20,778 nucleotides of DNA from Parcubacteria group bacterium GW2011_GWA1_47_8 (GTDB lineage Bacteria > Patescibacteriota > Minisyncoccia > Phycocordibacterales > UBA1550), in the NCBI GenBank assembly GCA_000996605.1, contig LCOP01000016.1:1-20778 (forward strand), read 5' to 3'. Under the pieces are notes generated by a model. It saw only the letters and a program-made list of their open reading frames with translations, was not told where the DNA came from and did no database searches. Positions 1 to 7,089 of this stretch are shown one piece after another (the stretch's first letter is position 1; each line of letters begins with the position of its first letter). Position numbers and translations under genes: made by a program.

Positions 1-73
1 TTTGAAGAAAAATTTACTTTTGTAGAGACCGCACCTGACTGCGGTTGTTTGGCATGGGTGTGGAAAAGTCAGG

Positions 74-376
74 TTGCGGAGTTTCGTAATTCAAAGTATG
101 GAAGATAAGGTGGAGGTTGCAAGAGCTTATCTCTATATCCTCACAAATGATCTTCATGTGGAGCCATTCGGTCTTTTGGAGGATGTGTTCGTGGATGACA
201 GGATGCGTGGACAAGGAGTCGGCACTGACCTTATCAAGAAAGTCATCAAGGCGGCCGAGGAAGCGGGTTGTTATAAGATCATCGCCACGAGCCGAAAAGA
301 GCGTGGCAAAGTTCACGCACTTTATGAAAGGCTTGGTTTTGTCGAACACGGAAAGGAATTTAGGATCAATTTCTAA
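74..376 (+). CDS. Small GNAT-family N-acetyltransferase
   Basis: Predicted soluble acetyl-CoA-dependent N-acetyltransferase of about 100 residues; the acceptor is unknown. The sequence shows the acetyl-CoA pyrophosphate-binding motif A, VFVDDRMRGQGVGTDLIKKV (R-x-x-G-x-G/A), and a motif B end, ALYERLGFVEHGKEFRINF, where YERLGF is typical of GNATs. The N-terminal strand and helices are shorter than in a classic 145-residue GNAT; I recall compact versions of this form in Patescibacteria. The start is uncertain: TTG at 74 or ATG at 98, neither with a clear Shine-Dalgarno. The frame is open back to a stop at 23-25, so little upstream sequence can be missing unless there is a frameshift. It is followed by a strong hairpin terminator shared with the convergent rpmA. 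Confidence 0.8.
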   Translation: MRSFVIQSMEDKVEVARAYLYILTNDLHVEPFGLLEDVFVDDRMRGQGVGTDLIKKVIKAAEEAGCYKIIATSRKERGKVHALYERLGFVEHGKEFRINF

Positions 377-387
377 ATTCACGATAG

Positions 388-420
388 AAAAGACCTGTCT
401 CACAATGAGACGGGTCTTTT
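388..420 (+). terminator. Bidirectional intrinsic terminator
   Basis: A 14-bp stem (388-401 with 407-420, one G-U pair) closes a 5-nt loop. The arms begin with AAAA and end with TTTT, so it can terminate both the GNAT gene on the + strand and rpmA on the - strand, which converge here. Confidence 0.85.
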
Positions 421-458
421 AATTTCACTATTGTAATATTTATTATTATTTTACTATC

Positions 459-731
459 TTACTTCACGTGCACCACCTTGCGGCGGGTGGTTGTGCCGTT
501 GAAGTTTCCTTTGCGCTTTTCGCTGAACTCCACCGTGCCGTTCTTGAGCGCGAAGAGAGTGTGATCCTTGCCCATGCCGACATTTTCTCCGGGGAGAATT
601 ACGGTGCCGCGCTGACGCACGAGGATAGAGCCCGTCTTTGCGATTTCTCCAGCGTAAAGCTTCGTTCCGAGGAACTTTGGCTTGGAGTCGGTGAGGTTTT
701 TTGATGTTCCGCCAGCTTTCTTTGTTGCCAT
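459..731 (-). CDS. rpmA: 50S ribosomal protein L27
   Basis: Ribosomal protein bL27, whose N-terminal tail reaches the peptidyl transferase centre of the large subunit. The start MATKKAGGTSKN matches the family's M-A-x-K-K-A-G-G-S/T-S/T-x-N signature, and VRQRGTVILPGENVGMGKDH is the conserved core (RQRGT, PG-N-VG-GKDHTLFA). At 90 residues it is the normal length. There is no N-terminal extension of the kind cleaved by Prp protease in Firmicutes. The gene stands alone, without the usual neighbour rplU (L21) or obg, and is divergent from the Ada-like gene at 783. Only a weak purine-rich ribosome binding site (AAAGAGAAA) lies upstream. Confidence 0.97.
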   Translation of the reverse strand: MATKKAGGTSKNLTDSKPKFLGTKLYAGEIAKTGSILVRQRGTVILPGENVGMGKDHTLFALKNGTVEFSEKRKGNFNGTTTRRKVVHVK

Positions 732-765
732 GGTGTAAAAATTTCTCTTTAGTCTTGAAAACGCT

Positions 766-771
766 TATAAT
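766..771 (+). promoter_or_regulatory. Putative -10 box of the Ada-like gene
   Basis: A perfect TATAAT lies 11 nt before the ATG at 783, which predicts a 5' leader of only about 5 nt. No convincing -35 box is seen. Confidence 0.45.
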
Positions 772-782
772 TACAATATTCT

Positions 783-1211
783 ATGAGTATAAAAGATTTC
801 ACGAAAAAAATCAAGGGGTTGGGGAGGACTGTTCGTCCGCGACCCATCCGTATCCGAGAACTGCAAGACGACCTCTTTTTGGGCTTGATTATTATCCTCG
901 TCGCTTTTGGAGCGTTTGGACTCGGGCGATTGTCGAAAATTGAAGGAGCAAAAACCCCTATTTATATAGAAAATGCGCCCACAGTAACCGCCGACACCTT
1001 TGCCACCGCATCGTCTACTGCCGCTCCTTCTCTCAACGTTCCCGCAACGTCCAGCACGCAACTTATGGGATCAAAAAACGGCAAGAAATACTATTACCCA
1101 TGGTGTGCCGGTGCGAACCGCATTGCTGATGCCAACCGCATTTATTTTACATCCAAAGCCGACGCCGAATCCCGCGGATATACACCTTCAAGCACTTGCA
1201 ATGGGTTGTAG
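783..1211 (+). CDS. Membrane-anchored protein with Ada-like metal-binding domain
   Basis: A 142-residue protein with a basic cytoplasmic N-terminus (residues 1-28), one transmembrane helix at about 31-50 (LFLGLIIILVAFGAFGLGRL), a Ser/Thr/Ala/Pro-rich linker (about 65-93), and a C-terminal domain at about 96-142. That domain reads GSKNGKKYYYPWCAGANRI, then YFTSKADAESRGYTPSSTC, which matches the fold seen in the Ada metal-binding domain and in nuclease-associated repeats: K-Y-H/Y-x-P-x-C, then F-x-S-x-x-A-x-x-x-G-Y-x-P-x-x-x-C. Two cysteines, C108 and C139, are retained. By topology the domain should lie outside the membrane. Its function is unknown; anchored versions are common in Patescibacteria as I recall. 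The start ATG lies 11 nt after TATAAT. Confidence 0.75.
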   Translation: MSIKDFTKKIKGLGRTVRPRPIRIRELQDDLFLGLIIILVAFGAFGLGRLSKIEGAKTPIYIENAPTVTADTFATASSTAAPSLNVPATSSTQLMGSKNGKKYYYPWCAGANRIADANRIYFTSKADAESRGYTPSSTCNGL

Positions 1212-1224
1212 GAAAATAGAAAAA

Positions 1225-1257
1225 TACCCTTGAGCACACGAAAAAGTGTCAAGGGTA
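1225..1257 (-). terminator. Intrinsic terminator of the GNAT gene at 1,269-1,775
   Basis: A 9-bp perfect stem (TACCCTTGA with TCAAGGGTA) is extended by three inner pairs. On the - strand it is followed by TTTTCTATTTTC, a good U-tract. On the + strand only AAAA follows, so it mainly serves the - strand gene although the two genes converge here. Confidence 0.75.
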
Positions 1258-1268
1258 AAATACGCTTT

Positions 1269-1775
1269 TTAAGCTGTTTTTCTTGGCTGAAGACTCGTCA
1301 TCCGACTGTATTCACCAGCTGAATCGATGGTAAACCCGAACGAATGATACAGAGTCCTTGCATCATCAGAGACGGGGCAATGTATCAATATCACCCGAGA
1401 AGCTTCAAAAGAAATCGCTCTTGCAAACAATCGTTCCATCGTTACTCGTGCAAGAATCTGCCATTTAAAACGCCGGTCCACATCAACATGAGTAATAAAG
1501 GCGACTTTTTCTTCTGTTAAGGTAGAACCTGTTGCGATACCCCCTATCCCTATGAGCACATTCTTCCCATTAAGACGATATGATATAACCATAAATTCGC
1601 CCTTAAGTTCTCCTTGATGCTCTGCTTCTTGCCAGCTAAACAATTCCCCGATAGGATTGATATTTTTGTTCCTTCGCCTCTTCAACCGAAGCATCAGGGA
1701 CATCAGCTCATCACGGTCTCCGTCTCTGAGGGGACGAATAGTTACGTGTTTCAAATTAATATGGATTGTAGTCAT
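1269..1775 (-). CDS. GNAT-family N-acetyltransferase with degenerate motif A
   Basis: A 168-residue GNAT-fold protein with unknown acceptor. It opens with HVTIRPLRDGDRDELMSLM, the usual R-P-L/A-x-x-x-D first strand and helix. Strand 4 is VAFITHVDVDRRFKWQILAR, and strand 5 with motif B is VILIHCPVSDDARTLYHSFG. The glycines of the acetyl-CoA loop (R-x-x-G-x-G/A) are replaced by RRFKWQ, so cofactor binding may be altered. I chose ATG 1775 over the upstream start at 1820 because GGAGGT lies 8 nt before it, one of the few strong Shine-Dalgarno sequences in the window. It ends at a convergent terminator and is divergent from the PHP gene. Confidence 0.8.
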   Translation of the reverse strand: MTTIHINLKHVTIRPLRDGDRDELMSLMLRLKRRRNKNINPIGELFSWQEAEHQGELKGEFMVISYRLNGKNVLIGIGGIATGSTLTEEKVAFITHVDVDRRFKWQILARVTMERLFARAISFEASRVILIHCPVSDDARTLYHSFGFTIDSAGEYSRMTSLQPRKTA

Positions 1776-1839
1776 AAGAACCCACCTCCAGAGTAGATGA
1801 AGAAATAACAGTAAAAACAACCTTTTATCCTGATTCTTT

Positions 1840-1899
1840 CATACCACACATTTCATATTTACGCCATACCACACTCGATATGTTGAAGCCTAACTTCAA
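1840..1899. promoter_or_regulatory. Possible operators between divergent GNAT and PHP genes
   Basis: Within the 159-nt divergent spacer there is a 10-bp direct repeat, CATACCACAC, at 1840-1849 and 1865-1874 (25-nt period), and an inverted repeat TTGAAG-N5-CTTCAA at 1883-1899. These could be regulator-binding sites; no regulator is encoded nearby. Confidence 0.3.
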
Positions 1900-1918
1900 T
1901 AACGATTACAGAGCGCCG

Positions 1919-1927
1919 TGCTATACT
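1919..1927 (+). promoter_or_regulatory. Extended -10 promoter of the PHP gene
   Basis: TGCTATACT (TGn plus a -10 hexamer) ends 7 nt before the ATG at 1935. This places the predicted transcription start essentially on the start codon, so the mRNA is probably leaderless. Confidence 0.5.
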
Positions 1928-1934
1928 GGCTTGA

Positions 1935-2960
1935 ATGACCGCACGAAACATTGAGTCCCTACATACACACACGACACTCTCTGATGGCAAACTTTCGCAT
2001 CAAGAACTTTTTCAACTTGCCGAATCGCTCGGCATCTCCGTGCTTGCATTCACCGACCATGACGCCGTACCTTCGCCGGAGATCATGCGCGGGCTCGACA
2101 CTCTCCGCGATGGACCGACAAAATGGATCATCGGCACCGAGCTTACCGCAGGGCTTCCCGAAGAACTTGCTCCCGAGACAGGCACCGCGCACATCATCGG
2201 ACTTTTTGTCGACCCATCCAACCAAAAGCTTCTCGACCACTGCGCGCGGGCACAGCAAAGTCGTGTCAAAAGAATGACAGTCATCGTTTCCAATTTGCAA
2301 AATCTTGGCTTCACCATCACCACCGAGGACTGCCTCGAGGCGTCTGCGGGGGATTCGGTGGGGAGACCTCATATCGTCGAGGCGCTCAGCAAACACTTTG
2401 AAAATAATGTCATTATGGAAAAAATACGCCGCGAAATGGCGGCTGATGCGGCGCATGACCCGCTCATCCAAGAGCACTACACGCGCATGATGCAAAAAGA
2501 TGCGCGGCAGTACCCATATACATTACTGCTTTCTCCGCATGCATATCGCAAAGCGTACGCGGAGCACACCTATATGCCCGACCTCGACCAAGCAGTGGCG
2601 CTTATCCGCGACGCGGGCGGTGTTGCCATCATGGCGCATTACTTTACCATTCGTTCAAAAATTTCATTCGAAGTTCTCGAGCAGCTCCTCGCCGGCAAAC
2701 GCCTCGATGGCGTTGAGGTGGTCTATGGTTTTCGCGAATACAATACAGACGGAGAGCAAACGCTCGAGAGGGAACGGCAAGCCCTCCGCGACCTTGCGGC
2801 GAAACATGGCGCTATCATCACAGGTGGATCCGACGCTCATACGAGAGAAGATTTGGAAACGTATGCTGAAAACGGATGGTTTTCGAGCGAGAGCGTTGGG
2901 TTTACCGAGAGGGTTCTCTCAACGGGCAAAGTAAGCAAGAAATTTTCCTCGCTTGAATAG
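1935..2960 (+). CDS. PHP-domain phosphoesterase
   Basis: A 341-residue cytoplasmic metal-dependent phosphoesterase of the PHP (polymerase and histidinol phosphatase) superfamily. The metal-site motifs are in order: SLHTHTTLSDG (H10, H12, D17), FTDHD (D41, H42, D43), GTELTAG (E69), H86 in TAHIIGLF, a GRPH motif at 143-146, H235 in IMAHYF, and GSDAHT (D300, H302). This layout matches stand-alone PHP proteins of the RNase AM / nucleoside 3',5'-bisphosphate phosphatase type (YciV-like) rather than DNA polymerase III or histidinol phosphatase. The substrate cannot be fixed from sequence alone. There is no Shine-Dalgarno; an extended -10 sits directly upstream. It is followed by a 12-bp palindrome and a long hairpin at 3001-3052. 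Confidence 0.85.
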   Translation: MTARNIESLHTHTTLSDGKLSHQELFQLAESLGISVLAFTDHDAVPSPEIMRGLDTLRDGPTKWIIGTELTAGLPEELAPETGTAHIIGLFVDPSNQKLLDHCARAQQSRVKRMTVIVSNLQNLGFTITTEDCLEASAGDSVGRPHIVEALSKHFENNVIMEKIRREMAADAAHDPLIQEHYTRMMQKDARQYPYTLLLSPHAYRKAYAEHTYMPDLDQAVALIRDAGGVAIMAHYFTIRSKISFEVLEQLLAGKRLDGVEVVYGFREYNTDGEQTLERERQALRDLAAKHGAIITGGSDAHTREDLETYAENGWFSSESVGFTERVLSTGKVSKKFSSLE

Positions 2961-2973
2961 ATTCCTCGCTGTC

Positions 2974-2985
2974 TACTGTACAGTA
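2974..2985. repeat. 12-bp perfect palindrome
   Basis: TACTGTACAGTA, a self-complementary site 13 nt after the PHP stop codon. It shares TACAGTA with the left part of the hairpin that follows. Function unknown. Confidence 0.4.
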
Positions 2986-3000
2986 TCAGTTAAATAAACT

Positions 3001-3052
3001 ACCCACTATCTACCTATACAGTACTATCGTACCGTATAGGTAGATAGTGGGT
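3001..3052. repeat. Long hairpin with perfect 19-bp stem
   Basis: Arms 3001-3019 and 3034-3052 are exact reverse complements (outer end ACCCACTATC). After one mismatch the loop carries a further GTAC/GTAC pairing with apex TATC, so nearly the whole 52 nt can fold. There is no T-tract on either side, so it is not a classic intrinsic terminator. It could still end PHP transcription, protect a 3' end, or act as a DNA site beside the exonuclease promoter, which starts about 15 nt later. Confidence 0.7.
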
Positions 3053-3066
3053 GTATGATGAGTTTA

Positions 3067-3075
3067 TGATACAAT
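3067..3075 (+). promoter_or_regulatory. Extended -10 promoter of the exonuclease-glmS unit
   Basis: TGATACAAT (TGn plus TACAAT) ends 9 nt before ATG 3085. Overlapping TATGAT-like boxes lie at 3054-3059 and 3065-3070. The predicted leader is 0-4 nt. Confidence 0.45.
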
Positions 3076-3084
3076 AGGTGAATC

Positions 3085-3672
3085 ATGATCGTCGCAGATA
3101 TCGAAGCGAGCGGACTCGACTATCGCAAACACTCGCTCTTGAGTATCGGTGCGGTGGAACTCGAGCATCCCGAACGACAATTCTACGGCGAGTGCCGCAT
3201 GTGGGACGGGGCGAGTATTATGAGCGACTCGCTCGCAGTCAACGGCTTTACGAGAGAAGAATGCACCGACCCAAAAAAACACACGCTCAAAGAACTCATG
3301 GACAATTTCCTCCACTGGGTAGAGCAGTGCGAGGACAAAACGCTTGCGGGACAAAATGTTTCTTTTGATCGGGATTTTTTGAACGATTCATTGGCACGCT
3401 CAAGTATCGGCTGGCATTTTTCATATCGCACACTCGATCTTCATTCGATGGCATACATGGATATGATCAAGCGAGGCCTTCCCATCCAAAAAAAGAACGA
3501 CCGCACTGACGTGAATTCCGATACCATTTTTAAATACGTGGGCATTCCCGAAGAACCAAAGCCGCACCATGCCCTAAACGGCGCCAAGTACGAAGCCGAG
3601 GCATTTTCCCGCCTCCTCTACGGAAAGAACCTTCTTCCCGAATTTGCAGAGTTTCCCATAATTCATTCTTAA
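3085..3672 (+). CDS. DEDDh-type 3'-5' exonuclease-like protein
   Basis: A 195-residue RNase H-fold exonuclease-like protein of the DnaQ/RNase T group, expected to trim 3' ends of DNA or RNA. Motif Exo I is MIVADIEASGLD (D5, E7), Exo II is AGQNVSFDRDF (D95). Exo III is PHHALNGAKYEAEAF, where H161 is present but the Asp expected five residues later (H-x4-D) is Gly166. The fourth metal ligand is therefore missing or moved, perhaps to E170. I recall close Patescibacterial relatives with Gly at this place, so it may be a family trait rather than damage. It lies 6 nt upstream of glmS and probably shares its transcript. There is no Shine-Dalgarno; an extended -10 lies just before the ATG. Confidence 0.8.
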   Translation: MIVADIEASGLDYRKHSLLSIGAVELEHPERQFYGECRMWDGASIMSDSLAVNGFTREECTDPKKHTLKELMDNFLHWVEQCEDKTLAGQNVSFDRDFLNDSLARSSIGWHFSYRTLDLHSMAYMDMIKRGLPIQKKNDRTDVNSDTIFKYVGIPEEPKPHHALNGAKYEAEAFSRLLYGKNLLPEFAEFPIIHS

Positions 3673-3678
3673 AAAATC

Positions 3679-5574
3679 ATGTGTGGCATTATCGGCATTA
3701 TCACCAACAAAAAACGTGATCTCGTCCCCGAGCTCATTTCTTCGTTGCGCAATCTCGAGTACCGTGGCTATGACAGTACGGGGATTGCACTTATCGACGG
3801 CACGGTGATTAAAAGACTTCGTCGAGTCGGTGCACCGAGCGACGTATTGCACGCGGAGGAAATTGCAGAGGAACTCGAAATCAAAGAGATTGGGCAATCA
3901 ATCGGTATCGGACACAATCGCTGGGCTACGCACGGCAAACCTTCTGAACGAAATGCGCATCCTCATATCGACTGCTCGGGAGATATTGCGCTTGTGCACA
4001 ACGGCACTATCCTCAATTATGAATCAATCAAAGACGAGCTCATTCGAGCGGGGCACATGTTTACTTCCGACACGGATACCGAAGTGATTGCGCACCTTAT
4101 TGAGGACAAAGTTGCAGAAGGGCTTTCTCTCCAGAATGCACTCCTTGCCACCATTGAACGCCTCGAAGGTAGTTTTGGTATCGTGGTGTGCTCAACACAA
4201 GAACCCGCGCGTCTCTATGTTGCAAAACGAGGCAGCCCGCTTTCGTTTGGCATAAAGAACGATTCCCTTATTATCGCATCGAGCACCAATGCGATTTTGG
4301 CACATACCAATACATTTATCACCTTGGAAGACGGCGAGTATGCGGAGCTCGCGGCTGATGAGAATGGAATACGATATCATGTCGGTAACTTCCTTGATAA
4401 ACGGCGGGGAATCACGAAGAAGCCGACGACAATCACTGATTTTTCAATCGACGAACTTTCAAAAGGAGAGTACGAATCATTTATGCGAAAAGAAGTCTAC
4501 GAACAGCCCGCCGCATTTCGCACCACACTTCTCGGTCGCTACGATGAACAAACGGGCGACGCCGTCTTGGGCGGGCTTATCGATCACGAAGAAACGCTTC
4601 GTAGTACGCAAAACATCATAACTCTCGCCTGCGGAACAGCAAGCTACGCGGCTGCTGTTGGCGGCGTACTCATTGAGGCGCTTGCGGGTATCCCCGTTCG
4701 AAATGAAATTGCGTCCGAGTTTCGATACCGAACAGTTCCCCTCGACCCAAAAAACACGGTGCTCTTTACCGTCAGCCAATCGGGTGAAACCGCCGACACG
4801 CTTGAGTCTGTCAAAGAAGCACGTCGCAAAGGATATCCAACATTTGGCATCGTGAATACCGTGGGGAGCTCTATTGCCGAAGCGGTTGATGCCGGGGTCT
4901 ACACACGCGCAGGATTCGAGATCGGCGTCGCGTCGACAAAAGCATTTACCTCCCAACTTGCCGTTTTGTACTTGCTTGCGCTCAAACTTGCACGAACGCG
5001 AGGAATGACCTTGCAAGCAGGCCGCGCATTCCTTGCGGAGCTTGAACGTATTCCCGAGATGATGCAAAGAACACTCTCCGAGACAGACGAGCTCATGCGC
5101 GCGTATGCCGAGAAATATGTTGCAAAAAATATCCGCACAATCAATTTTCTCGGTCGCGGCATTCATGTGCCCCTCGGACAAGAAGCGGCTCTTAAATTCA
5201 AGGAACTCACCTATATAGAAGCGGGGAACTATCCTTTGGGCGAACTCAAACATGGGCCGATCGCGGTCATCGACAAACACGCGCTGTCTGTTATCATCAT
5301 GCCCAAAGACGAGCTTTTTTCTTTGAGTAAAAACTCCATCGAACAAATCCTTTCCAAAGATGGAAACGTGATGGTGGTAACCGACGAAGCGGGCGCGCGC
5401 GAGCTCAAAAAGGGAAGCATTGATGTCGTTACAATTCCTACACTTTCAAACCCGCTTTTATACCCGCTTCTCGAGATCCTCCCGCTTCAGCTTTTTGCAT
5501 ATCATTATGCCCGCGCACTCGGCAACAATGTTGACAAACCTCGTAATCTCGCGAAATCAGTGACAGTGGAGTAG
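3679..5574 (+). CDS. glmS: Glutamine-fructose-6-phosphate aminotransferase (isomerizing)
   Basis: Makes glucosamine-6-phosphate from fructose-6-phosphate and glutamine, the first committed step towards UDP-GlcNAc and hence peptidoglycan; MurG, which uses UDP-GlcNAc, is encoded in the same window. The start MCGIIGIITN exposes the N-terminal nucleophile Cys2, and LRNLEYRGYDSTGIA, HNRWATHG and HNGTILNY are class II amidotransferase motifs (residues 2 to about 225). Two SIS sugar-isomerase domains follow, with ACGTASYAA (about 317) and SQSGETADT (366 on). The tail DKPRNLAKSVTVE is the canonical GlmS C-terminus. Length 631 is slightly above the usual 600-610. It has no Shine-Dalgarno and no obvious leader for a glmS ribozyme, being only 6 nt from the exonuclease gene. 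Confidence 0.98.
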   Translation: MCGIIGIITNKKRDLVPELISSLRNLEYRGYDSTGIALIDGTVIKRLRRVGAPSDVLHAEEIAEELEIKEIGQSIGIGHNRWATHGKPSERNAHPHIDCSGDIALVHNGTILNYESIKDELIRAGHMFTSDTDTEVIAHLIEDKVAEGLSLQNALLATIERLEGSFGIVVCSTQEPARLYVAKRGSPLSFGIKNDSLIIASSTNAILAHTNTFITLEDGEYAELAADENGIRYHVGNFLDKRRGITKKPTTITDFSIDELSKGEYESFMRKEVYEQPAAFRTTLLGRYDEQTGDAVLGGLIDHEETLRSTQNIITLACGTASYAAAVGGVLIEALAGIPVRNEIASEFRYRTVPLDPKNTVLFTVSQSGETADTLESVKEARRKGYPTFGIVNTVGSSIAEAVDAGVYTRAGFEIGVASTKAFTSQLAVLYLLALKLARTRGMTLQAGRAFLAELERIPEMMQRTLSETDELMRAYAEKYVAKNIRTINFLGRGIHVPLGQEAALKFKELTYIEAGNYPLGELKHGPIAVIDKHALSVIIMPKDELFSLSKNSIEQILSKDGNVMVVTDEAGARELKKGSIDVVTIPTLSNPLLYPLLEILPLQLFAYHYARALGNNVDKPRNLAKSVTVE

Positions 5575-5604
5575 GGTACTTGAACCCCACAAAATAATAT
5601 ATTT

Positions 5605-5871
5605 TTATTTTTTATCCTTCCAATTCCACCATTTGAGCTTCTCGGAGTCGTGAATGCGATGACTCGCATAATACACTGCGCATCGGAAAACGTAGAGCAA
5701 GCATCGATCTTGAATCATTCCTTCAAATCTATTCGACGCATCGTAAAGTTTTTGAGGATCTTTGCCTTTGAGATCCGCCACCGAATTGATACCGATGTTC
5801 CACAAATCCTCGGCAACCGCCTTGCCAACTCCGGGAATCGTTTGCAAATTTTTCCGTATCAGGGGTGGCAT
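5605..5871 (-). CDS. Small helix-hairpin-helix (Cdd1-like) protein
   Basis: An 88-residue protein with an N-terminal helix-hairpin-helix, LQTIPGVGKAVAEDLWNIGI (IPGVG at 12-16), which usually binds DNA backbone non-specifically. The C-terminal half, DRCLLYVFRCAVYYAS and the terminal WWNW, matches the Cdd1 ('pathogenicity locus') family as I recall it. C57 and C64 are in that conserved block. The molecular role of the family is not established. It starts 5 nt after the stop of the PD-(D/E)XK nuclease gene and is surely co-transcribed with it, which suggests a shared DNA-processing role. An AGGAGG stretch inside the upstream gene is rather far (about 16 nt) from the ATG. Confidence 0.75.
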   Translation of the reverse strand: MPPLIRKNLQTIPGVGKAVAEDLWNIGINSVADLKGKDPQKLYDASNRFEGMIQDRCLLYVFRCAVYYASHRIHDSEKLKWWNWKDKK

Positions 5872-5876
5872 AAAAT

Positions 5877-7001
5877 TTATTTTTCCTCCTCATCTTCCGT
5901 CGCGCCTTTCTTTTTGGTTGGCTTCAAAACAACAATTTTTTTCTTGGAAGTTTGCGCTTCGACGGCGCGGGCGACCTCGAGCGGCAAAGAGGGGAGGAGT
6001 TCTTCCAATTTTTTCGCTTCGGGTTCCAGTATCTTTTCCCACACGCCCGCTTTCTTGAGCGCCTCCTCGAGCTTTTCCAAATCGTAACTCACGCGCTCTT
6101 GCACATTTTTGGTAATATACCCGCGCTCACCAAACACCCGTGAAAGCTTTTCGGTTTCCATATACGAGAGAATGACGCCACGCGCATGTTCAAGAGAATC
6201 CTTGACTGCATCGCCCTGTTTTTTGAGCTCGAAAAAATCCTGTATCGCCTGCGCGACTTCGGCGTCGCTCGCCGTCTTTGTTGCTTCTTCTTTGTACTCG
6301 TGCGACCACATGGGGCAAATACGCTGATAGGGGCAGTACCCGCAGAGGGGATTGGGCATCGGGGGAAAGTCGCCGGTCTCGAGGCGCGCTTCGATATCGC
6401 GGATCGCTTCCGAGAGGCTTGTGGTAAATCGCTCGGGGTCGAGCGACGGCCAACGCGAGGTCAAGGCGAGGTGATACACGCCGAGTTGCAGGTTATCGAC
6501 AAGCTCCGCTTCGCCCGGCATGCGTTTGCCTGTTTTGTAATCAATAATCTCGTACATATCCGACTCAGGGTCTTTGTCGATACGGTCGATGATACCGGCA
6601 AGTGTGTGCGTCTTGCCGGATGTTTCGTCCAAGAGGTCGAGTGAGAATCGCCCCTCAAGCTCCACGACATTAAAAGTCCACGGCTGATTTTTCTTGTAGA
6701 AATTTTTGAGGAGCTTCAACCCTTCCTCGAAATACATTTTCTCTTCTTGCTCTTTGCGGTCGGGATCAAGCCACTCAATCTTTTCGGATTTTTCACGCCA
6801 GTGTTCCGTATAGTAATTCAACACCTCGTCGATGCTCGGGTAGAGCGGGTTGCGCTCAAACATGAACTTGAGCGCGCCATGGACCAGCGTCCCAAACACC
6901 GCATCGATACGCTTGGGTCGGCGAATTTTGTCGATTTCCTGATATTTATATTTAAGGGGGCAGTTTCGATAGGTTTCGAGCGCCGAGTATGAGGTTCGCA
7001 T
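5877..7001 (-). CDS. RecB/Cas4-like PD-(D/E)XK nuclease with FeS-type cysteines
   Basis: A 374-residue nuclease resembling the C-terminal nuclease domain of AddB/RecB and Cas4 (PDDEXK_1 family). SYSALETYRNCPLKYKY carries the first cluster Cys (C14). FGTLVHGALK provides H41, AGIIDRIDK the first acid (D139), EIIDYKTGK the D-x-K core (D154, K156), and QLGVYHLAL the following QxxxY helix. CGYCPYQRICP gives C220, C223 and C229, so C1 plus C-x2-C-x5-C can hold a 4Fe-4S cluster. Between QLGVY and the cysteines the chain is short (about 45 residues). From about 240 a charged helical extension ends in a Lys/Glu tail. No helicase domain or cas1/cas2 is nearby, so it is a stand-alone nuclease, probably in repair. 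The start ATG follows TACAAT by 6 nt. Confidence 0.85.
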   Translation of the reverse strand: MRTSYSALETYRNCPLKYKYQEIDKIRRPKRIDAVFGTLVHGALKFMFERNPLYPSIDEVLNYYTEHWREKSEKIEWLDPDRKEQEEKMYFEEGLKLLKNFYKKNQPWTFNVVELEGRFSLDLLDETSGKTHTLAGIIDRIDKDPESDMYEIIDYKTGKRMPGEAELVDNLQLGVYHLALTSRWPSLDPERFTTSLSEAIRDIEARLETGDFPPMPNPLCGYCPYQRICPMWSHEYKEEATKTASDAEVAQAIQDFFELKKQGDAVKDSLEHARGVILSYMETEKLSRVFGERGYITKNVQERVSYDLEKLEEALKKAGVWEKILEPEAKKLEELLPSLPLEVARAVEAQTSKKKIVVLKPTKKKGATEDEEEK

Positions 7002-7007
7002 ATGAGT

Positions 7008-7016
7008 ATTGTAACA
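7008..7016 (-). promoter_or_regulatory. Extended -10 promoter of the PD-(D/E)XK nuclease gene
   Basis: On the - strand, TGTTACAAT (TGn plus TACAAT) ends 6 nt before the ATG at 7001, so the predicted transcription start falls on the start codon. The -35 region is weak, as is usual for extended -10 promoters. Confidence 0.5.
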
Positions 7017-7052
7017 TATTGAGAAATCACAACCGCCTCAACCGCCGGCCGC

Positions 7053-7082
7053 TTGCTCTACCTACCTCGCGAATGGTACAAT
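7053..7082 (+). promoter_or_regulatory. Promoter of the DUF2339 gene
   Basis: TTGCTC (7053-7058), an 18-nt spacer and TACAAT (7077-7082) preceded by TGG, an extended -10. The ATG is only 7 nt downstream, so the transcript is probably leaderless. Confidence 0.55.
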
Positions 7083-7089
7083 AAAAGTC

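Noticed and set aside
3001..3052. Hairpin as a classic rho-independent terminator
   Set aside because: The stem is strong but neither side has a T-tract, so the label would not be justified.
3085..3678. glmS ribozyme or riboswitch upstream of glmS
   Set aside because: Only 6 nt separate glmS from the exonuclease gene, so there is no room for it.
4477..5346. 289-codon open frame antisense to glmS
   Set aside because: glmS is certain on the + strand; the antisense frame is a codon-bias shadow rich in Cys, His and Arg, with no domain.
5650..6087. Open frames antisense to the HhH and nuclease genes
   Set aside because: Both genes on the - strand have clear family motifs; the antisense frames have none.
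5877..7001. Cas4 of a CRISPR-Cas system
   Set aside because: No cas1, cas2, effector gene or repeat array is in the window. The length and C-terminal extension fit a stand-alone RecB-like nuclease.
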